Positions 43,401 to 51,175 of a DNA stretch of 64,000 bases are shown here, piece by piece. Source of the DNA: a bacterium SCSIO 12741 (GTDB taxonomy: Bacteria > Bacteroidota > Bacteroidia > Flavobacteriales_G > Salibacteraceae); assembly GCA_024398055.1 (NCBI GenBank), contig CP073749.1, positions 806,001-870,000 on the forward strand, written 5' to 3'. The number at the start of each line of letters is the position of its first letter. Within the stretch, counting starts at the first letter, position 1. Below the pieces are notes generated by a model, which made no database searches, had not been told where the DNA came from, and saw only the letters and a list, made by a program, of their open reading frames with translations. The position numbers and the translations under genes are program-made.

Positions 43401-43480
43401 AAGCAAGGTGCCCATAGGTGTGTACAAATGAACCTTTTTAAATGTCTGAAGAAGGCTTGAAGGGATAGGTTTAATAGCAC
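40436..43480 (-). CDS. LytS-type sensor histidine kinase with periplasmic propeller
   Basis: 1014 residues. A membrane segment near 20-42 precedes a large periplasmic region of Reg_prop-type propeller repeats (DMHVDERGVLWILGNGG, DSRNDLWIGTLDQG, DPEGTIWVASDKGLW). A Y_Y_Y domain follows (FSGLSYSMKELDFRYQLLGQ...). The second membrane helix is about 753-772. The cytoplasmic part is a His_kinase (LytS) domain with phospho-site NPHFIFNSISS, then an ATPase domain (VENAVRHGLKDK, VEDNGIGRKAA). This plan senses extracytoplasmic ligands, often carbohydrate. It feeds the LytTR regulator two bases downstream. Confidence 0.93.
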   Translation of the reverse strand: MLLNLSLQAFFRHLKRFICTHLWAPCLFPFLLLIAAHLSGYAQKPLRAIATDADFIGRDQFGEGRVYDMHVDERGVLWILGNGGDLYTYSGGSKTTRIPFSTNSPRRLYTALHSGYQGKIWLSSLYGIAYVENDSIYELSIPEPYSDKWTRGFEAVYSDSSGTLHLAPRGFGYYTVSKDGEFTEQIGRKDGLRGHGVLVLGDGRLFNFYVTDPIQKSLSRGIYWIEKDAEPKLILVTNENTIYETSLVQHADSSYSFSIGNQLIIRFKSGKLIEEKNFPHKVIKLFTDSRNDLWIGTLDQGIFRAKGGSFSDMDHFRSEASEAVVTEGQNGGLWIKSSQKGFGFIAHPSAPHYSERNGFPEMNRVSDFTSVPGGVIAVMPDTFLLRIEKDSITTIRLPDEVSGKEYRQYPVYVVFNDKTGELWVSYSSKVMVYDGSNWRFINLSRELIGQRYLIKLAVLNDGTVVGATTKNLVVVSAEEPYLISNWAPWRITDFIEDPEGTIWVASDKGLWKLENEVFVRPFDEIPEELTKLNFDFIWAHDRLWFSTLDYGFMNVDRTGDFNIAKNKDGSNLFLIGYCTGPDGNIWSRWSSVSGYLCRIGWENDQPQMDYLHFDNLASRDYDMFSFVIQGDYLFYGSKEGVFIQKTNEILPVSQLPSVLITDVGVNNKRVGLKDSYELDYFENDLYFTFSGLSYSMKELDFRYQLLGQDSSWVPSEYENVRYTNLPSGAYTFKVQAKLKGAFWGESTIVQINIRPPFWETWWFRIGVVVAALFGLFGIIRWRTDQVKKLEQRKAKLVTERAYLELKALKAQINPHFIFNSISSVSYYMLENDSVKAESYLKKFARLMRLVLENSDKNAISLRGELSMLEHYVDLESERFSGDRIELILEFGELDLDEIQIPPSLLQPYVENAVRHGLKDKLSDRKIWIKGRREGENLILTVEDNGIGRKAASLKPAAGNNHRSYGILVATRRIEALNMDKQSQFEVEDVISPEGDVLGTKVTFSIPLVISKTIN

Positions 43481-43604
43481 AGATCGATTGAAGTCAGTTT
43501 TGATATGAGATTTGGGTATCTGTCATCGAACACTAAAGTAGGAAACCAAACTTAATTCCCTACACCTATTAAAACCATCTGGTTCACCCATAGTTGGTAT
43601 ATCG

Positions 43605-43645
43605 CAAAAAAAATCCCTCCTCCAGAAAATCCTGGAAGGAGGGAT
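43605..43645 (-). terminator. Rho-independent terminator after the BspA-like gene
   Basis: On the minus strand ATCCCTCCTTCCAGG pairs with CTGGAGGAGGGAT (one bulge), followed by TTTTTTTT at 43605-43612. It lies 57 bases after the stop. Confidence 0.85.
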
Positions 43646-43701
43646 ATGCGCATCGGGCCGCTTATTTCGACCTCAACTCTATCTATAGATAAAACTTACT
43701 C

Positions 43702-46700
43702 TTAGCGCAGTTGTATTTTTTGGTTGTGCACCTTTTGATCGGCTTCAACCGTTACAGTATAAATTCCGGTAGCTATACCCGGTAGGTAAAACTGGTTGTT
43801 GCTCGCCGATTGCTTGGCTTGATACACCAATTGCCCGGAAGCACTAAAGACCTTTACCGTTAACTGAGTATTTGGCTTCGTAGGATTGCTTTGGTCTACT
43901 TGAAGCACCCCCTGAGCAGGTTGATAGATAGACATCTGATTCAAGGCTCCACTGTTTGAACCCGAATTCAGACTACCACCCGGAGCCTTTGGAACGTTAC
44001 AGTTCTCACCATCACCAGTAATCGTCCATCCTCTTTGGTGCTCAATATTGGTAATGGCCGTAGCTCCAGACCCCGAATGAAGTTCACTACAAAAATTCAT
44101 ATTCTGCGCACCAAGGTCCACGTTCGGAACTATGTTGCCATTCTGATTCCACCCATGTAAGGTTAAGTCATAGTTCGCTCTATTCATTCCACAATCATCC
44201 AACATGCGAAGTAATCCTGATTGTGGAGCGTTTACAATGCTATTCAGCTTCCAGTTACCCAAAGACTGATTGAAAGCAGAGGCATGATCAAACATACTGA
44301 ACATGTTCTCCACATTGGAAACATTCCAATTACCAATAGGCTGATCAAAATGATCGGTATACCAGAACATTCGTAGCATATTTTTTACATTGACAAGTGT
44401 ACTTGAATTCCCTGTCGTCGATCTTTGCCAATTGGCCAAAGGTTGGTTGAATGAATAGTTGTTAGCTGCATTACTGGAGGCAAACATGTAGCTCATGTTT
44501 TCAACCGCTGTAACGTTCCAATCACCAATGGGTTGATTAAAATCATTGGCATTGTAGAACATAGACGACATGTTCTTCACGTTTTGGGTTGTGCTCGTAT
44601 TCCCCGAAGTTGATCGTTCCCAATTATTCAGAGCTTGGTTAAATGGGGTATTGGCAAACATGAAACTCATGTCTTGAACGGAGGAAACATCCCAACTTCC
44701 CACACTTTTGTTGAAGGGAGATGCCCGAAACATATTGCTCATATTCGTGACCGAACTTACATCCCAGTTGTCAATTCCTGAATTAAAATCAGAAAAGGCA
44801 AACATGTTAAACATTGTAGTCACATTGGCCGTGGAGCTTGACGTTGGCGAAGTTCTTTCCCACCCGTTCAAAGGCTGCCCTCCATTGGTAAATGAATTGG
44901 CCTGAAAAAACATCTTTTCCATATTGGTAACATTGGAAACATTCCAGGCACTCAAGTCCTGATCAAACACCAAACTATGATTGAACATAGACTTCATAGT
45001 AGTTGCTCCTGCTGTATTCCAATTGGAAATATCCTGATCGAACTTGTAAGCCTTAAAGAAGAAATACTCCATATCCCAAACATTGGCCAGGGTACTCACG
45101 TCTGGAGAAGTTCTTTCCCAATTACCCAGCTTATCTATTCCACCATTATTAAAAACTTCCGCTCCATTGAACATACCGAGCATTCGAGTTACCTTGCTCA
45201 CATTCCAATCCGAAATATCCTGATCGAATTTTTTGGTCAATGCAAAAGTTTCGATCATGGTGGTTACTTTACCCACATCCCATGAGCCAATGGGTTGATT
45301 AAAAGACTGGGCATTTAAGAAGGTTCTTGTCAGGTGGGTAACGGATGAAGTGTTCCAATTGGATATGTTCGCATTGAACTGCGTACAACCTGCAAATAGA
45401 TTGGTTAGATCCACAAAACCGCTGGTGGTACGGCCGGTGGCTGAGTTCTCCCAGGATCCCACGCCACCATCTATGAGCGAGCTTGCCCCATTGAACATTC
45501 CACTCAGGTCGCTCACGTTGGACATATCCCAATCCTGCATCGGGCCAACGAAGCTGGTGCACTCCCGAAACATTTCGTGGGCACTGGTTACATTGCTCAT
45601 ATCAGGAGGTAAATGAGCTCCTAATGTCAAATGCGTACATCCGTAAAAGGCATCTACAAAAGACGACCACTGAATATCACCCCATTGAACAATCTCGGTA
45701 ATCAAATCTTTACTACCTCCATTGTTAAACCAAATAGCGGGGAAGGTTCCGCGAATATTGATGGTTACGGTCATCGGTGCACTACCTGTGTTCACATAAC
45801 TATGGGAAGCATCACCGGTTAAACCTTGATCAACGGGATCAAAAACGCCATCATTGTCCCAATCGATATCATAGTTGTATTGATAATTACCAAGACTGGC
45901 TTGGGTAGGAATAGTTACCACGGTTGTTCCTCCTGCCGGAATACTCCATCTCGTTACAAACCAACTCGGATCTGGACAAACGTCGTATTTACTCTGGTGA
46001 TCTCCATCAAACTGCCATCCTTTGTTACTCATCAGGTTTGCTCTCGAAGTAAAAGATGATCCATAGAAAAGTCCATCAGCACCAAGTACCAAATTGGACG
46101 CTATTCCCACTTGAGACTCCCATCCGTTCAAGGTGGCCTGGTAGTTACAATCAGAAAGCCCTGATGCGCTCAACATGTTATTCAAATCGGTTGCACTCGA
46201 CATGTCCCAATCTCCTATGTACTGATCAAAAGAAACCGCCCCTTCGAATAGGTGAGACATATCTTCTACCGAAGACGTGGTCCAACTGGAAGATTGCTGA
46301 AAATCATAGTTAAAGGAAGTCGCATTGGCAAACATGGCGCTCATATTAGTAACAGCACCCGTATTCCAATTAGCTAAGGGTTGATTAAAGGCTGAAGCTC
46401 CAGCAAAGAGAGAGGACATGTCCGTTACAGCATTAACCGCCCAATTGGATAAATTCTGATTGAAGCTGGAGGCATTCATAAAGGTTCCGCGCATATCGGT
46501 AATGTTGGAAACATCCCAATTAGATATATCTACATCGAAAGACGTTGCTCCGCTGAAGGCATAGCTTATATCGGTGACTTGAGACAAGTCAGGCGCATTG
46601 GCTGGTAAAGTAGTCAAGTTGGAGCATCCATAGAAGGCGAGTCCGAACGTTTGCCATTGGGTTCCTCCCCAATCTGTGACACCGGTCAACTTTATCCGAT

Positions 46701-47010
46701 CATCGTGATCCAATCCTCGAAAGAAAAACGCTGGAAAGGTGCTACTGTTATTCGGCCTAATGTGGACCGTTTGCGCACCTGAACTTGAATAAACGTGGGA
46801 CACATTTCCTGTTGCGCCCATCACATCGTAAATTCCATCACCATCCCAATCGACATCATAGTCATAGATATAGGATACCCCCGGATGAGTAGGAATAACC
46901 ACCTTATTATCCGATCCAGGCTCCAGGTACCAGGTTGTTGTTATCACCTGGGCAGGCAAGGCCCCAACGACTAAAAGCAGGAGCATAAAAAAGGGAATTT
47001 CTTTTTTCAT
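43702..47010 (-). CDS. BspA-like (DUF285) surface protein with T9SS sorting domain
   Basis: 1102 residues, signal peptide ending VGALPAQ. Two PKD-like or lectin-like segments start YIYDYDVDWDGDGIYDV and YQYNYDIDWDNDGVFDP. Each is followed by many copies of the DUF285 repeat, for example SFNQPIGSWDVGKVTTM and FNQPIGDWNVTAVENM, the consensus being FNQ.IG.WDVS.VT.M..MF. This is the BspA leucine-rich-like fold that binds host or surface ligands. The C-terminus is a T9SS sorting domain (LTVKVFSASGQLVYQAKQ... GIYTVTVEADQKVHNQKIQLR). It is the second T9SS substrate in the window and lies directly upstream of the sensor kinase gene, about 220 bases apart. Confidence 0.9.
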   Translation of the reverse strand: MKKEIPFFMLLLLVVGALPAQVITTTWYLEPGSDNKVVIPTHPGVSYIYDYDVDWDGDGIYDVMGATGNVSHVYSSSGAQTVHIRPNNSSTFPAFFFRGLDHDDRIKLTGVTDWGGTQWQTFGLAFYGCSNLTTLPANAPDLSQVTDISYAFSGATSFDVDISNWDVSNITDMRGTFMNASSFNQNLSNWAVNAVTDMSSLFAGASAFNQPLANWNTGAVTNMSAMFANATSFNYDFQQSSSWTTSSVEDMSHLFEGAVSFDQYIGDWDMSSATDLNNMLSASGLSDCNYQATLNGWESQVGIASNLVLGADGLFYGSSFTSRANLMSNKGWQFDGDHQSKYDVCPDPSWFVTRWSIPAGGTTVVTIPTQASLGNYQYNYDIDWDNDGVFDPVDQGLTGDASHSYVNTGSAPMTVTINIRGTFPAIWFNNGGSKDLITEIVQWGDIQWSSFVDAFYGCTHLTLGAHLPPDMSNVTSAHEMFRECTSFVGPMQDWDMSNVSDLSGMFNGASSLIDGGVGSWENSATGRTTSGFVDLTNLFAGCTQFNANISNWNTSSVTHLTRTFLNAQSFNQPIGSWDVGKVTTMIETFALTKKFDQDISDWNVSKVTRMLGMFNGAEVFNNGGIDKLGNWERTSPDVSTLANVWDMEYFFFKAYKFDQDISNWNTAGATTMKSMFNHSLVFDQDLSAWNVSNVTNMEKMFFQANSFTNGGQPLNGWERTSPTSSSTANVTTMFNMFAFSDFNSGIDNWDVSSVTNMSNMFRASPFNKSVGSWDVSSVQDMSFMFANTPFNQALNNWERSTSGNTSTTQNVKNMSSMFYNANDFNQPIGDWNVTAVENMSYMFASSNAANNYSFNQPLANWQRSTTGNSSTLVNVKNMLRMFWYTDHFDQPIGNWNVSNVENMFSMFDHASAFNQSLGNWKLNSIVNAPQSGLLRMLDDCGMNRANYDLTLHGWNQNGNIVPNVDLGAQNMNFCSELHSGSGATAITNIEHQRGWTITGDGENCNVPKAPGGSLNSGSNSGALNQMSIYQPAQGVLQVDQSNPTKPNTQLTVKVFSASGQLVYQAKQSASNNQFYLPGIATGIYTVTVEADQKVHNQKIQLR

Positions 47011-47145
47011 AGCTAATTGATTTTAACAGAGTTAGTAAACAAAAGATAATTCCTCAAAGTACGGAGGCTGGCGGGTCTAAGCAGAAACCATTTCACAGCT
47101 GCGCACCCCAGATTCATAATGAATCAATCCGGTTTCAAAACCGCA

Positions 47146-47179
47146 TAAAAAAAGGCCACCCCGATCCGGAGCAGCCTTT
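47146..47179 (-). terminator. Rho-independent terminator after trxB
   Basis: On the minus strand AAAGGCTGCTCC-GGATC-GGGGTGGCCTTT forms a 12-bp stem with three G-U pairs, and the T-tract TTTTTTT follows. It ends trxB transcription. Confidence 0.8.
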
Positions 47180-47201
47180 CATTTTATGAATGTGGTATCT
47201 C

Positions 47202-48149
47202 TTAGTGAATCCCCTTGGCAGCCAAGTAACGCTCAGCATCCAGGGCAGCCATACAACCGGTTCCAGCGGCAGTTACTGCCTGGCGATATACTTTATCAGC
47301 CGCATCACCGGAAACGAATACTCCTTCAATATTGGTTTGAGAAGTACCTGGCTTGTTTAGAATGTATCCAACGTCATCCAAATCGAGCCATCCCTTGAAA
47401 ATGTCTGTGTTAGGCTTATGGCCAATAGCAACAAAGAATCCTTCCACATTGATGGTCGTTTCTTCATTGGTTTTGTTGTTCAACAAACGAGCACCTTCTA
47501 CCCCATTCTCACCCAATACTTCCTGGGTTTCATGGTTGTACAAAATTTCGATGTTTTCGGTATTCTCAACCCGGTGCTGCATCGCTTTAGAAGCACGCAT
47601 GTGGTCCTTGCGAACAATCATGTAAACTTTATTACACAATTTGGCCAGGTAAGTAGCCTCTTCTGCAGCGGTATCACCAGCTCCAACGATGGCTACATCT
47701 TTTCCACGGTAGAAGAAACCGTCACAAACCGCACAGGCAGATACTCCTCCACCCATGTCTCTCAAGCGGATCTCAGATTCCAACCCAAGCCATTTGGCTG
47801 AAGCACCTGTTGAAATGATTACACTATCAGCTGAAATCCAATCACCACCATCCACTTGAACGTAGTGAATAGGACCTTCAAATTTCACCTCAGTTACAAA
47901 ACCGTAACGAATGTCGGTATCAAATCTTTCAGCTTGCTTTTTGAATTCTTCCATCATGTTAGGGCCGGTAACACCTTCCGGGTAACCAGGAAAATTTTCC
48001 ACCTCAGTGGTATCCATTAACTGCCCTCCAGGTTGCATACCCTGAATCATTACGGGACTAAGATCGGCACGAGCGGCGTAAATCGCAGCTGTATATCCAG
48101 CAGGACCCGAACCGATAATCACACATTTATGATGTTCTTTTACTTCCAT
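47202..48149 (-). CDS. trxB: Thioredoxin reductase
   Basis: 315 residues, the normal low-molecular-weight TrxR length. FAD motif GSGPAGYTAAIYAA at the N-terminus, the active disulfide CAVC at residues about 138-141 (ACAVCDGFF), the NADPH motif GAGDTAAEEATYLA and the C-terminal VFVSGDAAD are all present. It reduces thioredoxin with NADPH. It is transcribed alone from a TACATTTG box. Confidence 0.96.
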   Translation of the reverse strand: MEVKEHHKCVIIGSGPAGYTAAIYAARADLSPVMIQGMQPGGQLMDTTEVENFPGYPEGVTGPNMMEEFKKQAERFDTDIRYGFVTEVKFEGPIHYVQVDGGDWISADSVIISTGASAKWLGLESEIRLRDMGGGVSACAVCDGFFYRGKDVAIVGAGDTAAEEATYLAKLCNKVYMIVRKDHMRASKAMQHRVENTENIEILYNHETQEVLGENGVEGARLLNNKTNEETTINVEGFFVAIGHKPNTDIFKGWLDLDDVGYILNKPGTSQTNIEGVFVSGDAADKVYRQAVTAAGTGCMAALDAERYLAAKGIH

Positions 48150-48175
48150 GGTTTAATCTATTGTAATAAGGGTAG

Positions 48176-48183
48176 CAAATGTA
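48176..48183 (-). promoter_or_regulatory. -7 box TACATTTG of trxB
   Basis: Perfect TAnnTTTG on the minus strand, 26 bases before the ATG. Identical to the boxes of the E1 gene and the DUF4856 operon, including the following C. Confidence 0.6.
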
Positions 48184-48334
48184 GTTCGCACTCAGGTAGG
48201 AAAAAAGTCTTTTAGTGCCTTGTTAACACATTTTTAGGTCATCTACTTACCACATTGTGCAAGTCGTTGACGAGGGAATAAAATCAATCCTAACGGCGCC
48301 TAAAAAAAGCCGGACCACGAAACCACTTAATCAT

Positions 48335-48342
48335 TACCTTTA
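48335..48342 (+). promoter_or_regulatory. -7-like box TACCTTTA
   Basis: TACCTTTAG is found 22 bases before the ATG at 48365; a GGGAGG ribosome binding site at 48358-48363 follows. The 12-mer TTACCTTTAGTG recurs before the giant beta-helix gene (minus strand, about 39523-39534). Confidence 0.45.
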
Positions 48343-48364
48343 GTGGAACAAACAACGGGAGGTT

Positions 48365-49081
48365 ATGAGTAAAGTGGATAACCCTCTTGTCAGAGAATTA
48401 AAACGAGAGGAAGAATACGAAAAGCAAAAAAGCATTATTCGGGAGGCGAACTATATTTTGCGTAACCGAAAGCTGGAGGAGGTATTGATTGAACAAATTC
48501 AAAGTCCCTCTTCTCGCCCTACCCTCTCTTACCAAGTTTCGGAAAGCAGTTTTTGCCAATCTTCTATCCGAACCATTTGCCTTCGCTACCGTTTGCGATT
48601 TCTCCCCCTCCACTTATACAAAGGAGACATTCCTCCCAAGGCCCAGTTTATTATTCATAAGTACCAGGATTTACTAGGCATGAAAGCTGCTGATTTTCGA
48701 ATCGCTGCACCGGCCGAAAAATTCCAACTCAGGGATTGCACAAACGACCCCTTGCTCTTTCTACGCGTGGGAGACGATCGTTTTTTACTGGTTCATCAAT
48801 GGGGACGTGATATGAGTCGTTTTCGGAAAGTCATATCCTACCCTTGGATTAGCATGAGCCACCTGATCAAGTCGGTAATTATGGTCTCGCTTCTTCTTAC
48901 TTTGATTTTCCCGGATAGCTTACTTTTGGCGGATCAAGCGTCTACCGGTATGCGGATTCAACTTCACGGCTACCTTTTTCTGGTCACCGGTGGGTTATTG
49001 TTTTTCGCATCACTGATTTATGGCGTGATGACGTCGCAGGATTTTTCCTCCGACAATTGGAACGACAAGTATTTTAATTGA
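48365..49081 (+). CDS. Hypothetical membrane protein
   Basis: 238 residues. A basic cytoplasmic N-terminal domain of about 165 residues is followed by two membrane helices (about 173-192 and 202-222) and a short tail. The segment YRLRFLPLHLYKGDIPPKAQ and the later FRIAAPAEKFQLRD look like a folded domain, but I do not recognise a family. Its stop overlaps the next start by one base (TGATG), so it is translationally coupled with a small lipoprotein. A good Shine-Dalgarno-like GGGAGG precedes the ATG, which is unusual in this window. Confidence 0.65.
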   Translation: MSKVDNPLVRELKREEEYEKQKSIIREANYILRNRKLEEVLIEQIQSPSSRPTLSYQVSESSFCQSSIRTICLRYRLRFLPLHLYKGDIPPKAQFIIHKYQDLLGMKAADFRIAAPAEKFQLRDCTNDPLLFLRVGDDRFLLVHQWGRDMSRFRKVISYPWISMSHLIKSVIMVSLLLTLIFPDSLLLADQASTGMRIQLHGYLFLVTGGLLFFASLIYGVMTSQDFSSDNWNDKYFN

Positions 49082-49464
49082 TGACGGCATTTTTTTCGGG
49101 CCGAGTAGGCTCCTTCCTTTCCTTTTCCATCCTTTTTTCTTTGATCCTAATGCTTTCTGCATGTCAGGAATCCGGTCCTTGTGAATGGTACACTTCCAAG
49201 TTCCATGCTGGTATTTCGGCTATCGAATTCAAGGAGGTAAACGCCAATGGAGATTCCACCTATCGGGTGATGCTCCAATTTGACCAGGGAACGCTTTCTC
49301 GGGAATACCAGGATTTAGGAGAATTGAGAAATGTAGAAATCACCCAAGAGGCCCTGGTTCGCAATACGCTTCGCGTAGGTGTTTCATTCACCGGTTCCAT
49401 CAGCGATGTAAAATCCGGAAATTGTGAGTCACCCATAGTCGCATTTGACCAAAAGTGGCGTTAA
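49081..49464 (+). CDS. Small lipoprotein
   Basis: 127 residues from ATG 49081. The lipoprotein signal ends LILMLSAC, Cys29 being the lipid site. The mature part is beta-rich, with a second Cys pair (ESGPC and SGNC) at each end that may form a disulfide. It overlaps the upstream membrane protein gene by one base. No family recognised; likely envelope. Confidence 0.62.
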   Translation: MTAFFSGRVGSFLSFSILFSLILMLSACQESGPCEWYTSKFHAGISAIEFKEVNANGDSTYRVMLQFDQGTLSREYQDLGELRNVEITQEALVRNTLRVGVSFTGSISDVKSGNCESPIVAFDQKWR

Positions 49465-49474
49465 CATTTTGGGT

Positions 49475-49482
49475 TATTTTTG
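49475..49482 (+). promoter_or_regulatory. -7 box TATTTTTG of meaB
   Basis: Perfect TAnnTTTG. The GTG start at 49487 follows by four bases, so the message is probably leaderless with a GTG start. Confidence 0.5.
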
Positions 49483-49486
49483 ACCC

Positions 49487-50494
49487 GTGTCCACGAACAA
49501 AAACTTTCACCTCAAAAAAAGGAAGGAACCTTCCGTAGAGCAGATTCTTGCCGGAATTCAATCGGGCGATCGTTACCTTTTGGCTCAAGGCATAACCTGG
49601 CTGGAAAGTAAAAAACCTCAGCACCGGGTAAAGGCCCATCAGCTGATCAATCAAGCTCTGCAACAACCCAAAAAATCGATTCGGATCGGAATCACCGGGG
49701 TGCCTGGCGTGGGGAAAAGTACCTTTATTGAATCCTTTGGTACTACGCTTGCCGATGCCGGTCATCAGGTTGCAGTACTTACCATTGATCCTAGTAGTCA
49801 AATGAGCAAGGGCAGCATCTTAGGTGATAAAACCCGGATGGAAACTCTGAGTGTGCATCCTTCGGTTTTTATTCGCCCCTCCCCGTCCGGAGATTCTTTG
49901 GGCGGAGTGGCTCAAACCACAAAAGAGAGCATTCTGCTTTGCGAGGCGGCGGGATTTGATGTGGTCATCGTGGAAACGGTAGGTGTTGGTCAAAGTGAAA
50001 CGGAAGTACATTCCATGGTCGACTTTTTTATGCTCCTCATGTTACCTGGTGCAGGTGATGAACTGCAGGGAATTAAACGGGGCATCATGGAAATGGCCGA
50101 TCTGATCGTCATCAACAAAGCCGATGGACAAAACGAGAAAAAAGCTCGTTTGGCTCAAAAACAATTGGCTGCAGCGTTGCACTACTTCCCACCAAATCCA
50201 AATGGATGGACCACTCCTGTTATGACTTGTTCAGCGCTAAAGCACGAAGGCATATCTGAACTTTGGGACAAAGCCCAGGATTTTTTAACCCAAGTACAGG
50301 AAAACAATCATTTCGAAAACAGACGTGGGCAGCAATCTTTGCAATGGTTTAGACAAAGTCTAACTGAAAAGCTCAAGAGTCGTTTCCTCGATGAACCAAA
50401 GGTTCAAGAAAGAATAAAAGATTTGGAAAAGGCCATTGTTCAAGGCCAGGTTAGCCCATTCTATGCGGCCGATCAACTTCTGGACGAGATCTAA
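49487..50494 (+). CDS. meaB: MeaB/ArgK-type G3E GTPase
   Basis: 335 residues, GTG start four bases after a -7 box. The P-loop GVPGVGKST lies at residues 71-79 within IGITGVPGVGKSTFIESFG, the switch region DPSSQMSKGSILGDKTRM follows, and the base-recognition motif is VINKADG. The VETVGVGQSETEV block is the family signature. MeaB protects and reactivates the adenosylcobalamin enzyme methylmalonyl-CoA mutase. The mutase genes are not in the window. It overlaps the next, convergent gene by four bases at the stops. Confidence 0.93.
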   Translation: MSTNKNFHLKKRKEPSVEQILAGIQSGDRYLLAQGITWLESKKPQHRVKAHQLINQALQQPKKSIRIGITGVPGVGKSTFIESFGTTLADAGHQVAVLTIDPSSQMSKGSILGDKTRMETLSVHPSVFIRPSPSGDSLGGVAQTTKESILLCEAAGFDVVIVETVGVGQSETEVHSMVDFFMLLMLPGAGDELQGIKRGIMEMADLIVINKADGQNEKKARLAQKQLAAALHYFPPNPNGWTTPVMTCSALKHEGISELWDKAQDFLTQVQENNHFENRRGQQSLQWFRQSLTEKLKSRFLDEPKVQERIKDLEKAIVQGQVSPFYAADQLLDEI

Positions 50495-51012
50495 AGACTT
50501 TTACGCAACTCTCTGCGCAAGTAGTCCTTGGCTACATCCACTGGATTTTCCTTCATTTTCATCATGATTTGAAAAATCATGTTGCTCAAATCAATTCCGG
50601 ATGCATTTTCGGGCATGTTGGAGGCTGCAATATTGATCAGCTTAATGGTCTCTTCTTTCGCAATTTTAATCAAGCCCCAAGCCTCAGGAGAAACATATAG
50701 CTGTTGGGTTAGATTATGCTGATACTCGGTCCGGATGGACTTGACCAATTCAGATTGAAAATGACGACCTTTCATTCCTTTTTTATGAGTCCGCAAAACC
50801 AACTCTGAGGGATGGATGCGCTCCAAAAACAGCGTTAAACGCTCATAAGCGTTCACCTTCGTAGGAGTAAAAGCCTGACGAGCCTCTCTGCGGAGTTCCA
50901 ATTCCTTTCTCTTGTACTGACTTTCCAATACCTGCTTCAGCATGTAAAAAGTAGTTAGGAAAACGATCATTCCGGGAATCGTCAATTTCAATATTTCAAG
51001 CACTATATCCAT
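50491..51012 (-). CDS. Conserved hypothetical single-pass membrane protein
   Basis: 173 residues. One N-terminal helix (about 8-27: LTIPGMIVFLTTFYMLKQVL), then a charged, helical cytoplasmic part beginning ESQYKRKELELRREARQ. This plan is widespread in Bacteroidota, where such proteins are annotated only as hypothetical. The soluble part is helical and may form a coiled coil. It ends inside meaB by four bases. No function can be given. Confidence 0.75.
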   Translation of the reverse strand: MDIVLEILKLTIPGMIVFLTTFYMLKQVLESQYKRKELELRREARQAFTPTKVNAYERLTLFLERIHPSELVLRTHKKGMKGRHFQSELVKSIRTEYQHNLTQQLYVSPEAWGLIKIAKEETIKLINIAASNMPENASGIDLSNMIFQIMMKMKENPVDVAKDYLRRELRKSL

Positions 51013-51163
51013 GGTCTCCTTTTTTCGATTTGGGTAACCCTGCAGGGTGATTAAACATCGGATTGTGAAACCCGAGGTCCAACTTTCAGGGGGCCAAATA
51101 TCGTAATTTGCTTCATAACGTCACCTTCCCTAGAATAGTATTCCACCAAGCGCCCCAATTTTA

Positions 51164-51171
51164 TAGCTTTG
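51164..51171 (+). promoter_or_regulatory. -7 box TAGCTTTG of the aminotransferase gene
   Basis: Perfect TAnnTTTG. The ATG at 51176 follows by four bases, so a leaderless transcript is likely. Confidence 0.55.
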
Positions 51172-51175
51172 CAGC

